DNA of 35,450 bases from a bacterium (GTDB taxonomy: Bacteria; CG2-30-53-67): contig CAKKPE010000155.1 of assembly GCA_919901565.1 (NCBI GenBank), positions 1-35,450 of the forward strand. Direction: 5' to 3'. The notes beneath the pieces are model-generated. The model was not told where the DNA came from. It was given only the letters and a program-made list of their open reading frames with translations, and searched no databases. Position 1 is the first letter of the stretch. Each line of letters begins with the position of its first letter. A program made the translations under genes and the position numbers. Shown here piece after piece: positions 15,237 to 22,476 of the stretch.

Positions 15237-15404
15237 TTATTCAGTAGCTACTGCATCTGTGGGGCAGACTTCAGCACAGTTGCCGCAATCCGAACATTTA
15301 GCTGGGTCGATCACATAGAGATCGCCTTCAGAAATAGCCTCTTCAGGGCATTCTGCAAGACAGGTCCCGCATGCGACACATTCTTCAGTAATACGATGAG
15401 CCAT
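15237..15404 (-). CDS. Small 2[4Fe-4S] ferredoxin
   Basis: 55 residues from the ATG at 15404, preceded by GGAGGG; an upstream in-frame ATG at 15422 has no such site. Two clostridial-type motifs are complete: CVACGTCLAECPEEAI and CSDCGNCAEVCPTDAV. The spacing CxxCxxCxxxCP in both halves means two low-potential [4Fe-4S] clusters. It is a cytosolic electron carrier for oxidoreductases; the partner cannot be told from context. It is encoded next to the Nfu cluster-carrier gene on the same strand (102 bp apart), which suits a shared link to iron-sulfur metabolism, although whether they are co-transcribed is unclear. Confidence 0.95.
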   Translation of the reverse strand: MAHRITEECVACGTCLAECPEEAISEGDLYVIDPAKCSDCGNCAEVCPTDAVATE

Positions 15405-15506
15405 TTTATTCCCTCCTTCCATTATTATATGCTGTAAATGAGATTTTCCCGGTGATTCCCAAACGGTTTCTTGATGCGCCTTAGGAATACCGGAAGGTGT
15501 GATCCC

Positions 15507-15725
15507 TTAAACGGATTCCACGCTGACAATCCCAGGAACTTCTTTTTTAAGAACCTGTTCAATCCCGTTCTTTAATGTCATCTGGGACATGGGGCAGCCT
15601 CCGCATGCACCTGTAAGACGCACCTTGACCACGCCATTGACTACATCCACAAAGTCCACGTTCCCGCCATCCCGCTGAAGTGCGGGACGGATCTTATCCA
15701 GTGCTTTTTCGATCTGTTCTCTCAT
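15507..15725 (-). CDS. nfu: NifU C-terminal (Nfu) domain iron-sulfur carrier
   Basis: 72 residues from ATG 15725, which has GGAGG nine bases upstream; the ATG at 15752 lacks a site. It consists only of the Nfu domain: EKALDKIRPALQRDGGNVDFVDV, then VKVRLTGACGGCPMSQMTLKNGIEQVL. The CxxC pair in ACGGCP holds a bridging [4Fe-4S] cluster between two subunits, which is delivered to client proteins. Its own promoter lies upstream, with the -35 box inside the end of the preceding gene. Confidence 0.95.
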   Translation of the reverse strand: MREQIEKALDKIRPALQRDGGNVDFVDVVNGVVKVRLTGACGGCPMSQMTLKNGIEQVLKKEVPGIVSVESV

Positions 15726-15767
15726 GTTATCAATCCTCCTCAAAGAATCCAAGTTAATACCGAACTA

Positions 15768-15796
15768 AGTTTATTATATTATTATTGAATTGTCAA
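15768..15796 (-). promoter_or_regulatory. Sigma-70-type promoter for nfu
   Basis: Minus-strand TTGACA (15791-15796, perfect) and TAAACT (15768-15773) with a 17-base spacer. The -35 box lies within the last codons of the upstream gene (stop at 15782), so nfu can be transcribed independently of it. Confidence 0.65.
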
Positions 15797-16432
15797 GGGG
15801 CTATCCGGAAACAGGCTATCCGGAAACCTGTGAAAAGGGATCCCTTTGTAACTCACTCCATCCATGTGGGTAAAATCCATCTGGTCAAAGAGTTTCCCGG
15901 CAGAGAACATATCCGAAGCCATCTGGACAATCCCAAATTTTTTAAAATAAAGGCTTCGATTGACATCAAAGCGGTCAAACTCGGAAATCCCGTCCTTCAG
16001 AAGGATCTTTTCCGGTCCTGTGCGGTCTGTGATTCTCTGGCAACCCTGCCATGAGATGATCACAGATATACCTTGTATTTTTGGGAATGCAAGAAGGTAA
16101 GAGGAAAAACGCTGTGTATATAGAGATTTGATTATATTATAAGCCAGGATCTCGTCGATGGAATGCGGATCTTGCTGCATCATTTTTGAAAGCAGGCCTG
16201 GATGGATCTTCAAGGAAATGACGAGGTAATGGTTTTCCTGGTCCAGGTATGCCCCATGATAGAGGAAATTGTGAAAGGCATCCTGTAAAAATTTCTGGAT
16301 GGATTCCTCTACCTGATCCTCATAGGAATTGGCAGAAGCTGATTGAAAATCAAGGAAAGCAAGGCACAAGAAAAAGGAACTAAAAAATACTGCCCGGCTG
16401 ATTATGGACTGAGTTGTGTTTCTCATGCGCAT
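15782..16432 (-). CDS. Hypothetical exported protein
   Basis: 216 residues, family not recognised. An N-terminal signal peptide (MRMRNTTQSIISRAVFFSSFFLCLAFLDFQSASA, probable cleavage after SASA) directs it out of the cytoplasm. The mature part is mixed alpha/beta with no membrane segment: EDQVEESIQKFLQDAFHNFLYHGAYL, HYLVISLKIHPGLLSKMMQ, IDEILAYNIIKSLYTQRF and IQGISVIISWQGCQR, ending in a Pro/Phe/Asp-rich tail. One cysteine remains (GCQR). The start ATG directly follows the TAA of the upstream small HTH gene (TAAATG), so the pair is translationally coupled. No function is proposed. Confidence 0.75.
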   Translation of the reverse strand: MRMRNTTQSIISRAVFFSSFFLCLAFLDFQSASANSYEDQVEESIQKFLQDAFHNFLYHGAYLDQENHYLVISLKIHPGLLSKMMQQDPHSIDEILAYNIIKSLYTQRFSSYLLAFPKIQGISVIISWQGCQRITDRTGPEKILLKDGISEFDRFDVNRSLYFKKFGIVQMASDMFSAGKLFDQMDFTHMDGVSYKGIPFHRFPDSLFPDSPLTIQ

Positions 16433-16627
16433 TTATTCAAAACACCCTAACTGGCAGCGGCTGATCTTGATCCGGGCCCGGTTGCAGATCTCACCAACTT
16501 GTTGTCTGGAGACTTTCTGCTCTTTTGCGATCTCAAAAGCCTTTGCACAGGGGAGACGGCCATCTTCTAATTTATTCTTGATGACCGCTTCCAGTGCTTT
16601 TTCGCGTTCAGGGTCCAGAGTGTCCAT
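16433..16627 (-). CDS. Small helix-turn-helix-like protein ending in CQLGCF
   Basis: 64 residues from ATG 16627; the frame extends to a TTG at 16654 without a ribosome site. Content: DPEREKALEAVIKNKLEDGRLPCAKAFEIAKEQKVSRQQVGEICNRARIKISRCQLGCFE. The segment from about PCAKAFEIAKEQ through VSRQQVGEICNRARIKI has helix-turn-helix spacing. The terminal ISRCQLGCF motif, together with LPCAxAFxIA, is one I recall from small uncharacterised proteins common in Deltaproteobacteria; the three cysteines could bind metal or act as a thiol switch. It is probably DNA-binding, but its target is unknown. It abuts the exported hypothetical gene. Confidence 0.72.
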   Translation of the reverse strand: MDTLDPEREKALEAVIKNKLEDGRLPCAKAFEIAKEQKVSRQQVGEICNRARIKISRCQLGCFE

Positions 16628-16760
16628 GCGTTCCAGCCTGTACAAGTTTTTCAAAATCGGAAATATAACAAATCCTGGTATGCGATTGCAAGGAGATTCT
16701 CCGTGGACTCTGGAAAATGTATAAAAAGCCGTGGGAAAGATCTTTTTTATTCTGACTTAC

Positions 16761-16788
16761 TTGACAAAATTCTAAAAAATGGTAAACT
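16761..16788 (+). promoter_or_regulatory. Sigma-70-type promoter for the lipoprotein/OmpA pair
   Basis: TTGACA (16761-16766, perfect) and TAAACT (16783-16788) with a 16-base spacer. It lies 73 bases upstream of the ATG at 16862. The rest of 16628-16860 shows nothing gene-like. Confidence 0.65.
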
Positions 16789-16861
16789 CGTTCAAACATT
16801 TATTATTTTCAAAGAATTACAACCAATATTTAAACAGATTACTTGAAAGGGGGTGAAGAGG

Positions 16862-17140
16862 ATGAAACTGTTGATGGGAGCGTCAAGTCTTTTTTTGGTT
16901 GGTCTGTTCGTATCAGGATGCGCTGTTTATACGCCCAAAGACATCAAGTCTGTGGAGCAGATGATCAGTGAGGCTGCGTCTGCCGGTGCGGAAAAGAAGG
17001 CAGCCTATGAATATTACAGCGCAATAGAACATTTAAATGTCGCAAAAGATGAACTCTCGGAAGCGGATGACAAGAACGCCAAGGTCTTCGGTGAAAAGGC
17101 CCAGGCCATGGCTGAGAAGGCCCTGCAGAAATCTAAATAA
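16862..17140 (+). CDS. DUF4398-like lipoprotein
   Basis: 92 residues from ATG 16862; AAAGGGGGTGA is correctly placed for it, although a GTG three codons earlier is also in frame. Signal peptide MKLLMGASSLFLVGLFVSGC carries a lipobox (VSGC). The mature part is a single alpha-helical segment rich in Ala, Glu and Lys (VEQMISEAASAGAEKKAAYEYYSAIEHLNVAKDELSEADD...ALQKSK), with AYEYYSAIEHLNVAKDELSEAD close to the DUF4398/OmpA-associated helical repeat. It is probably an outer-membrane-anchored envelope protein acting with the OmpA-type lipoprotein encoded 11 bp downstream. An envelope-structure role is inferred from that partner. Confidence 0.82.
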   Translation: MKLLMGASSLFLVGLFVSGCAVYTPKDIKSVEQMISEAASAGAEKKAAYEYYSAIEHLNVAKDELSEADDKNAKVFGEKAQAMAEKALQKSK

Positions 17141-17151
17141 AGGAGGTGAGG

Positions 17152-17838
17152 ATGATGTCCGGTAAAAAAAGATACTTATTGTTGATATTGGGATTTTCTC
17201 TGATGCTTTTCGGCTGTACCTCAATGGCTGTAAAACAGGCCATTCAGGGTGATTATGACAATGCGCTCCGGATCTTTAATGCGCTTCCTGGCAACGCAAA
17301 GGAATGTGCTCCCCAGGAATATGCCAAAGCCGAAGCAACTCTGGCGCACATTGATGAAGAATTATCAGAAAAACACTGGTGGTTTGCCAGAAGGTATAAC
17401 GCTGTGGCCGATGAACAAGTTCGGGATACGGCATCGACCGTGAAACGGAAGTGCCCGGGAACCAAAACCCCGCCTCCTTCTCCGGCTGAACAGACTACGT
17501 TCATTCTTGAAGGGATTACCTTTGATTTTGATAAGTCTACCATAAGGCCTTCTTCAGAGCCAACCCTGAAAGAGGCCGGAACTGTGTTGCAGAAGTTTGA
17601 ATCGGTCAAGGTCAGGATCGAAGGACATACCGACCATATCGGCACTGACGCGTATAATCAGAACCTCTCCGAGAGAAGGGCCAAGGCAGTCAAAGACTAC
17701 CTGGTGAAAAACTTAGGAATTGATTCTGGGCGCATCAATACTGTAGGATTCGGGAAGAGCAAGCCCATTGCAGATAACAAAACGGAAGAAGGCCGTGCCC
17801 GGAACCGAAGAATCGAGTTTGTGGTCACAGCCCAATAG
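17152..17838 (+). CDS. OmpA-family lipoprotein (peptidoglycan-binding)
   Basis: 228 residues from ATG 17152 (ATG 17155 equally possible; AGGAGGTGA ends just upstream). Signal KKRYLLLILGFSLMLFGC ends in a lipobox. A TPR-like helical stretch follows (DYDNALRIFNALPGNAKECAPQEYAKAEATLAHIDEELSEKHWW), then a Pro-rich linker and a complete OmpA C-terminal domain: FDFDKSTIRPSSEPTLKEAGTVL, VRIEGHTDHIGTDAYNQNLSERRAKAVKDYL, NTVGFGKSKPIADNKTEEGRARNRRIEF. Asp and Arg of the peptidoglycan-binding site (TDHIGTDAYN, RNRRIE) are present. It tethers the outer membrane to the cell wall, as Pal does. It is co-transcribed with the small lipoprotein upstream. Confidence 0.92.
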   Translation: MMSGKKRYLLLILGFSLMLFGCTSMAVKQAIQGDYDNALRIFNALPGNAKECAPQEYAKAEATLAHIDEELSEKHWWFARRYNAVADEQVRDTASTVKRKCPGTKTPPPSPAEQTTFILEGITFDFDKSTIRPSSEPTLKEAGTVLQKFESVKVRIEGHTDHIGTDAYNQNLSERRAKAVKDYLVKNLGIDSGRINTVGFGKSKPIADNKTEEGRARNRRIEFVVTAQ

Positions 17839-17848
17839 ATGCTCAAAA

Positions 17849-17874
17849 CCGGAGGGGAGGAGACTCCCCTCCGG
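17849..17874. terminator. Bidirectional hairpin terminator
   Basis: CCGGAGGGGA and TCCCCTCCGG form a perfect 10-bp stem with loop GGAGAC. It lies 10 bases after the OmpA-type gene. On the minus strand it is followed by TTTT, serving the convergent gene at 17883-18374. Confidence 0.75.
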
Positions 17875-17882
17875 CACGGGTA

Positions 17883-18374
17883 CTATTTTTGAAGGACGAG
17901 GCTGACCTCACTGATCAGACTCGATAGTTTTCTGCCATCATGGGATATTTGATCTTCACCATGATCAGAAAAAGGGATGACTCCTTCATTTTGCTGATAG
18001 ACTACGTAAACACCCTTTGGCCCGCTGTTCAGGAATACAAGTGCATGTTCCCCCTTATTTAAAGCAGGTGAACCGGTTCTGACCTGTTTCATTCCGTTTA
18101 TACATCCACCCAGTGTCTCTATGGTCACCGTATCCCCTGAGCGGAAAAGGCCCTTGATATTTTTTTCTACAAGGAATTTTGTATGGGTCATGATATTCAG
18201 ACTGGTTTCAGCCCAATGGCACTGGGTTTCCATGACCTTCCCGAAGAGGATCACCTCAGAATTACTGCTGAGGGCATCGAGGTCAGCAGACCATGTAATG
18301 GATGAGCAGATCATGCATAAACATAAAAGAACCGGAAAAAGGGAGAGGCAGAAACGATTTGATCGGTATGTCAT
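17883..18374 (-). CDS. Hypothetical secreted protein
   Basis: 163 residues, family not recognised. The signal peptide is clear (RSNRFCLSLFPVLLCLCMICSSITWSA, cleavage after WSA). The mature ~135 residues look like a beta-rich domain: SEVILFGKVMETQCHWAETSLNIMTHTKFLVEKNIKGLFRSGDTVTIETLGG and GEHALVFLNSG, with two cysteines (QCHW, GGCING) that could form a disulfide. The phrase FGKVxExxxxW...TxTxFxVEKxIKGxxxxGDTVTIxTxGG resembles small OB-like or thermonuclease-type secreted domains, but I cannot name it. ATG has AAGGAG nine bases upstream. It is a single-gene unit with a strong promoter that carries a palindrome, so it is probably regulated. Confidence 0.75.
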   Translation of the reverse strand: MTYRSNRFCLSLFPVLLCLCMICSSITWSADLDALSSNSEVILFGKVMETQCHWAETSLNIMTHTKFLVEKNIKGLFRSGDTVTIETLGGCINGMKQVRTGSPALNKGEHALVFLNSGPKGVYVVYQQNEGVIPFSDHGEDQISHDGRKLSSLISEVSLVLQK

Positions 18375-18471
18375 GATGAAAATCTCCTTGCTGAACGGCT
18401 CATGAAACCTGTGATATCCGTCTACCGTAACCTCATATTCCCTTTTTCAAAGCGCTTTTAATCCTGATTTA

Positions 18472-18501
18472 ATTATAAGGCTGACTATGATATCATGTCA
18501 A
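18472..18501 (-). promoter_or_regulatory. Promoter with internal palindrome for the secreted hypothetical gene
   Basis: Minus-strand TTGACA (18496-18501) and TATAAT (18472-18477), both perfect, with an 18-base spacer. The spacer and -35 box hold a near-perfect 17-bp palindrome, GACATGATATCATAGTC (18483-18499, perfect core ATGATATCAT). A protein bound there would sit directly under RNA polymerase. The promoter is about 97 bases upstream of the ATG at 18374. Confidence 0.7.
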
Positions 18502-18607
18502 AACAAAATTTGATTTTTAAACTTTTAAAGCGCACAATAGTAACCTGGTCTTGAGATATGCGGAGACCTCTCTCATAAAAAGAAACCGCCCGATATGATA
18601 GATTCTG

Positions 18608-20206
18608 ATGTTGCGTAATTTTTACGAGAAACTTACATCCCTGAATGCCCTGTTGTCGTTGATTTCAGGGATATTCATGGCCCTTTCTTTCCCGAGAACG
18701 GAGTTATCCGCCCTTGCATTCTTTGCGCTCCTTCCGCTCTTGCATGCGCTGAATCGGCCGCAGAAGCGTTTATCGGCCCTGGGCTGCGGCTTGATTACAG
18801 GGTTTGTTTTTTCCATGGGGACGCTTTACTGGGTGACGTACACCATGGAGAACTACGGACACGTCCCGAAGATTCTGAGCCTTTTCATCCTGGTGCTCTT
18901 TTCACTTTATATTGCCTCTTATACCGGTCTTTTTGCCTATGGCGTAAGCTGGATGCATCGTGAAGGGATCCCCTTGCTGCTTGGTGCACCCTCACTCTGG
19001 GTAGCCTTGGAATATGCCCGCGGGTATTTGCTGACCGGTTTTCCATGGGCCCTGTTCGGTTATACTCAGTACAAGAACCTTCTGGTGATCCAGGTTGCCG
19101 ACATCACCGGAGTGTACGGGGTCAGCTTCCTTCTGGTCATGATCAACACCGTGTTTGCCGAGGTCCTCAGAAGTTTAAAGGATTCCTTTTCTGTCCGCGG
19201 GTTCTTCTCTCCTCTCTTGGTCCTTATGATTATTGTCGGGCTCACCGTCTCTTATGGCGCCTACAGGCTGCATGGGATTCATACAGCGGAACAACAATCC
19301 AGCATCAGGGTAGGGGTCGTGCAGGGGAATATCGAACAGGATCAGAAATGGGATCCGGCATCACGGGACAAAATCCTGGCCGTATATATGCGGCTGACGC
19401 GGCGTGCATCCAGAGAGAAACCTGATCTTATTATATGGCCGGAAGCCTCGGCCCCATTTTTTTTCATGACCGAGAAGGAATATCAGTCACAGTTTCTTGA
19501 ATTCATAGATGATTTGGGGATAGATGTCCTGTTTGGGAGTCCGGATTATACGGCGATGAACGGAGATAGCCGTTTCTATAACAGCGCCTTCCTTGTTTCT
19601 CCAGGGGCCAGACTGAAGGGGAGATACGACAAGATCCATCTTGTTCCGTTCGGAGAATACGTTCCGTTCCGAAAGGCGCTCTTCTTTATAAAACCCATTA
19701 CCGACCAAATCGGGGATATTACGCCTGGAAAAAAGATTTCCCTGATGCAGACCGGAAAAGGTCTCTGCGGAACACCGATCTGTTTCGAGGTTATCTTTCC
19801 TGATCTGGTAAGGAGGTTTGTGTTGGAAGGCGCGGACTTTATTGCCACCTTGACCAATGACGACTGGTTCGGGCGTTCTTCTGCCCCATACCAGCATTTC
19901 TCCATGGCGGTATTCCGGGCCGTGGAGAACCGGGTCCCTGTGGTCAGGTCCGCCAACAGCGGGATTTCCGGTGTGATTGCTCAGGACGGCAGAATAGTCA
20001 AACAGACCGATATCTTTGTGGAGGATGCCTTTACCGAGGATTTGACGCTGCTGAAGATGGACAGAACATTCTACACCCATTTTGGAGATTTATTTGCTTA
20101 CTTCTGTATTGCAGCGACAGTTCTTTCACTGTGTGTTCCGCTGGTCACAAGGAGCAGGGGAGGGAAGACGCCCCGGGCGATCAGACCCCAAGACAGTCGA
20201 GCTTGA
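18608..20206 (+). CDS. lnt: Apolipoprotein N-acyltransferase
   Basis: 532 residues. Lnt adds the third acyl chain to the N-terminal cysteine of lipoproteins in the inner membrane. About six N-terminal membrane segments (LNALLSLISGIFMALSFP to VLMIIVGLTVSYGAYRL, residues ~12-225) are followed by a nitrilase-type catalytic domain. The triad is visible: Glu in LIIWPEASAPFF, Lys in RYDKIHLVPFGEYVPF, and Cys in GTPICFEVIFPDLVRRF. Support motifs NDDWFG and HFSMAVFRAVENRVPVVRSANSGIS are typical, and a last membrane segment closes the protein. The ATG has no strong ribosome site, but beginning later would remove the first helix. The 3' end overlaps convergent bioD by 26 bp. Its substrates may include the three lipoproteins in this window. 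Confidence 0.95.
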   Translation: MLRNFYEKLTSLNALLSLISGIFMALSFPRTELSALAFFALLPLLHALNRPQKRLSALGCGLITGFVFSMGTLYWVTYTMENYGHVPKILSLFILVLFSLYIASYTGLFAYGVSWMHREGIPLLLGAPSLWVALEYARGYLLTGFPWALFGYTQYKNLLVIQVADITGVYGVSFLLVMINTVFAEVLRSLKDSFSVRGFFSPLLVLMIIVGLTVSYGAYRLHGIHTAEQQSSIRVGVVQGNIEQDQKWDPASRDKILAVYMRLTRRASREKPDLIIWPEASAPFFFMTEKEYQSQFLEFIDDLGIDVLFGSPDYTAMNGDSRFYNSAFLVSPGARLKGRYDKIHLVPFGEYVPFRKALFFIKPITDQIGDITPGKKISLMQTGKGLCGTPICFEVIFPDLVRRFVLEGADFIATLTNDDWFGRSSAPYQHFSMAVFRAVENRVPVVRSANSGISGVIAQDGRIVKQTDIFVEDAFTEDLTLLKMDRTFYTHFGDLFAYFCIAATVLSLCVPLVTRSRGGKTPRAIRPQDSRA

Positions 20207-20894
20207 TCAGCTGTGAGAAGAGTACCGCAGACTTTTCAATGAACTCCTCATCCAGAAGTGAGTCTTCAATGTAAGGCTTGCCGCCGAGGAAGGGAACACC
20301 GGAGAGGTTCTCAATGATGATCGGGCTCTTTTCCTCAGCAATCTTGATATCCTCATTCCGCCGGTTGATGATAAAGCCGAGAACATGAAGCCCTATGCTT
20401 TGTGCATATCGGATTGATAGAAGGGAATGATTGATGGTTCCCAGGTCAGGTCGGGCCACCAGGATGACAGGAAGTTCCAGGAGCTGGATAAGATCTGATA
20501 CCATGAATCGCCGGTAGATGGGGACCAGTAATCCCCCGGCCCCTTCGACCACCATGAATTCGTGCCTGTTTTGCAGCTGGAGATAACTATCCAGTATATA
20601 TTCTTCAATAATCTCTACGCCCTCCATCTCTGCCGCTTCACAGGGAGCCACTGCGGCCTTCAAGGCATAAGGGGTGATGAGATTCTTGATGTCCTTGGTG
20701 TGTGCAGCCTTAATCAGAAATTCCGAGTCTGTGGAGATGAGGCCCTTGGGGCCCATGGCACATCCGGTCTCAACGGGCTTCATGACACCCACGTCCACGC
20801 CTTTGTTTAAAAGGGTACGGGCAAGCGCTGCTGCGACGATGGTTTTTCCTACCCCAGTATCCGTTCCGGCAATGAATACACCTTTGTACCGCAT
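20181..20894 (-). CDS. bioD: Dethiobiotin synthetase
   Basis: 237 residues. The enzyme closes the ureido ring of 7,8-diaminopelargonate with CO2 and ATP in biotin synthesis. The P-loop is GTDTGVGKT (residues 10-18); VGVMKPVETGC is the substrate/Mg region; FMVVEGAGGLLVPI is the conserved VEGAGG motif; ILVARPDLGTINHSLLSIRYAQ gives the downstream nucleotide and dimer block (RPDLGTINH where many enzymes have xxxLGTINH). No other bio genes are near. It follows the large response-regulator gene by 19 bp on the same strand, so the two may share a transcript. Its 3' end overlaps lnt by 26 bp tail to tail. Confidence 0.95.
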   Translation of the reverse strand: MRYKGVFIAGTDTGVGKTIVAAALARTLLNKGVDVGVMKPVETGCAMGPKGLISTDSEFLIKAAHTKDIKNLITPYALKAAVAPCEAAEMEGVEIIEEYILDSYLQLQNRHEFMVVEGAGGLLVPIYRRFMVSDLIQLLELPVILVARPDLGTINHSLLSIRYAQSIGLHVLGFIINRRNEDIKIAEEKSPIIIENLSGVPFLGGKPYIEDSLLDEEFIEKSAVLFSQLIKLDCLGV

Positions 20895-20913
20895 ATGTGT
20901 GTGGGCCTATATT

Positions 20914-22287
20914 TCAGTGCTCTACTTTCTCCTGAAGCCTCTGGATCTCCTTCTGGATCAGCATTTCAGCCAGATCGGGGATGACCTCCCATGCTACACG
21001 TTCGATGATTTCAGATGCCATCTTGTTGACCATCTCGGAAAGCATTTTCCTTACGGATTCTTCGTCGACGGCTGATATAGGCCGGTTGACCACCTTGTCT
21101 TTAAGAGGTTTTTCTATAACAGGGTCAGAGCTTTTTTCAAGTTCACCTCCAAAGTCGGTCAGTTCCGGTGCCCATTCCGAGGTGGTTGCGCCCCATGTCG
21201 GATAGACGTCCTCAAAGGATTCCGCTGAATCCTCAGATGCATATACGGCTGAGAGACTCTCTACTTCTTGTGTTTTTACAAATGCGGGTTTTTTCTGCTC
21301 CTGCACCGCACTTAGTATTTCCTCTTCTGATAGGTCTTGTTGTGGTTCTGGAGTATAGGATGGCCCTGGGATTGTCATCTCCCTGGACATGAAGGAATCC
21401 ATATCCATTGGAGGGGCTTCAACCTGAAAAGGCGCTTCTTCCCGGACCTCGCTGATCTTCAGGATATCAGGGCCCTCAGCATACTCTTCGGGGATCTCGT
21501 AAAGCTGGACCTCTTCCTCTTCGATAAGTTCTTTGTCGATCTCCTGTGCTCCGGAAGAAGATGGATACTCACCAAATATGGACTGCTCCTCCGCAGGAGA
21601 TTCTTCTGCACCGGCATCGGTTGTTTTTATTTCTTCGGGTTCAGGAAACTCTTCAAAAGACTCAGGAGAGATCTCTCCTGCAAAATCTTCCTCTGGAGAC
21701 GGCACGGACGCTTCTGAAATGGGTTCTCCATAGGTTTGCTCTTTTGAAGTGAAATGCGAATCCATTGCCTCAGTCATGAATTCGTCAGTCAGTTCGAATT
21801 CGAAACCTTCCTCCTCCACCTTTTCAGGTTCTGACACAACGGCTTTTTTGGTGAATTCAGAAAGGGGGGCAACCTTCTCCTTGGCTGGAGAGGGCGCAGG
21901 ACCTTTGGCCGGTTCTGGTTTTTTCTCCAGGCAGACCCGGATCTTCCGGATCAGCTCTTCGGACTCGAAGGGTTTGATAATATGGTCGTCGGCTCCTACA
22001 AGCGTTCCCCGGGCCTGGTCAAAGGTTTCAAAGGTGCTGCAGAGCAGAAGAATCGGTACATGGGACAGGGATGGATTCCGCCTTATTTTTTCACAAAGCT
22101 CATAACCATTCAATTCCGGCATGACGATATCGGCAAGAATCAGATCGGGTTGGATCTCTTGGGCTTTCTGCAGGGCGGCAGCACCGTCAGAAACCATGGT
22201 CATGTCATAATCTTCATCGGCCAGTGTGAGTTCCACGACCTTCTGGATGGTCACACTGTCGTCCGCCAATAGAATTTTTTTACCCAT
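20914..22287 (-). CDS. Response regulator: REC domain, acidic Pro/Glu linker, C-terminal helical domain
   Basis: 457 residues. The receiver domain (1-~125) has DD at 9-10, phospho-acceptor Asp53 in LILADIVMPELNGYE, and Lys105 in HIIKPF. Residues ~126-405 form a low-complexity stretch very rich in Glu, Pro, Ser and Asp (for example EEDFAGEISPESFEEFPEPE), certainly disordered. The last ~49 residues are amphipathic helices: VRKMLSEMVNKMASEIIERVAWEVIPDLAEMLIQKEIQRLQEK. The (I/V)AWEVIPDLAExLIxKEIxRL ending recurs in deltaproteobacterial receivers as far as I recall, and the whole arrangement is similar in outline to PopZ (disordered acidic region before oligomerising helices). The output is likely protein assembly or localisation and not DNA binding; that is inference. 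GGGAGGGG precedes the ATG. bioD follows 19 bp downstream. Confidence 0.88.
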   Translation of the reverse strand: MGKKILLADDSVTIQKVVELTLADEDYDMTMVSDGAAALQKAQEIQPDLILADIVMPELNGYELCEKIRRNPSLSHVPILLLCSTFETFDQARGTLVGADDHIIKPFESEELIRKIRVCLEKKPEPAKGPAPSPAKEKVAPLSEFTKKAVVSEPEKVEEEGFEFELTDEFMTEAMDSHFTSKEQTYGEPISEASVPSPEEDFAGEISPESFEEFPEPEEIKTTDAGAEESPAEEQSIFGEYPSSSGAQEIDKELIEEEEVQLYEIPEEYAEGPDILKISEVREEAPFQVEAPPMDMDSFMSREMTIPGPSYTPEPQQDLSEEEILSAVQEQKKPAFVKTQEVESLSAVYASEDSAESFEDVYPTWGATTSEWAPELTDFGGELEKSSDPVIEKPLKDKVVNRPISAVDEESVRKMLSEMVNKMASEIIERVAWEVIPDLAEMLIQKEIQRLQEKVEH

Positions 22288-22370
22288 TGATGACCCCTCC
22301 CTGTGGAAAGGCAGTATTGCAAACCTGATGTTTATAGAGTTTAGAAAGCACAGCGATACCGGATGTTTCC

Positions 22371-22399
22371 ATCATAGTATAGATCCAAATGGATTGCAA
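22371..22399 (-). promoter_or_regulatory. Sigma-70-type promoter for the REC/linker protein
   Basis: Minus-strand TTGCAA (22394-22399) and TATGAT (22371-22376) with a 17-base spacer. The inverted repeat ATCCATTTGGAT lies in the spacer region. It is about 84 bases upstream of the ATG at 22287. Confidence 0.5.
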
Positions 22400-22476
22400 G
22401 GCTAAATTTCCCAAAAGTTTATATACGGCAATGGGTTAACGCACTTTTCAAGGTTTACGCTCAGGGAATGTGCCCC

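Noticed and set aside
19487-20080. Minus-strand open frame inside lnt
   Set aside because: Lnt motifs are complete on the plus strand; the antisense frame has no family features.
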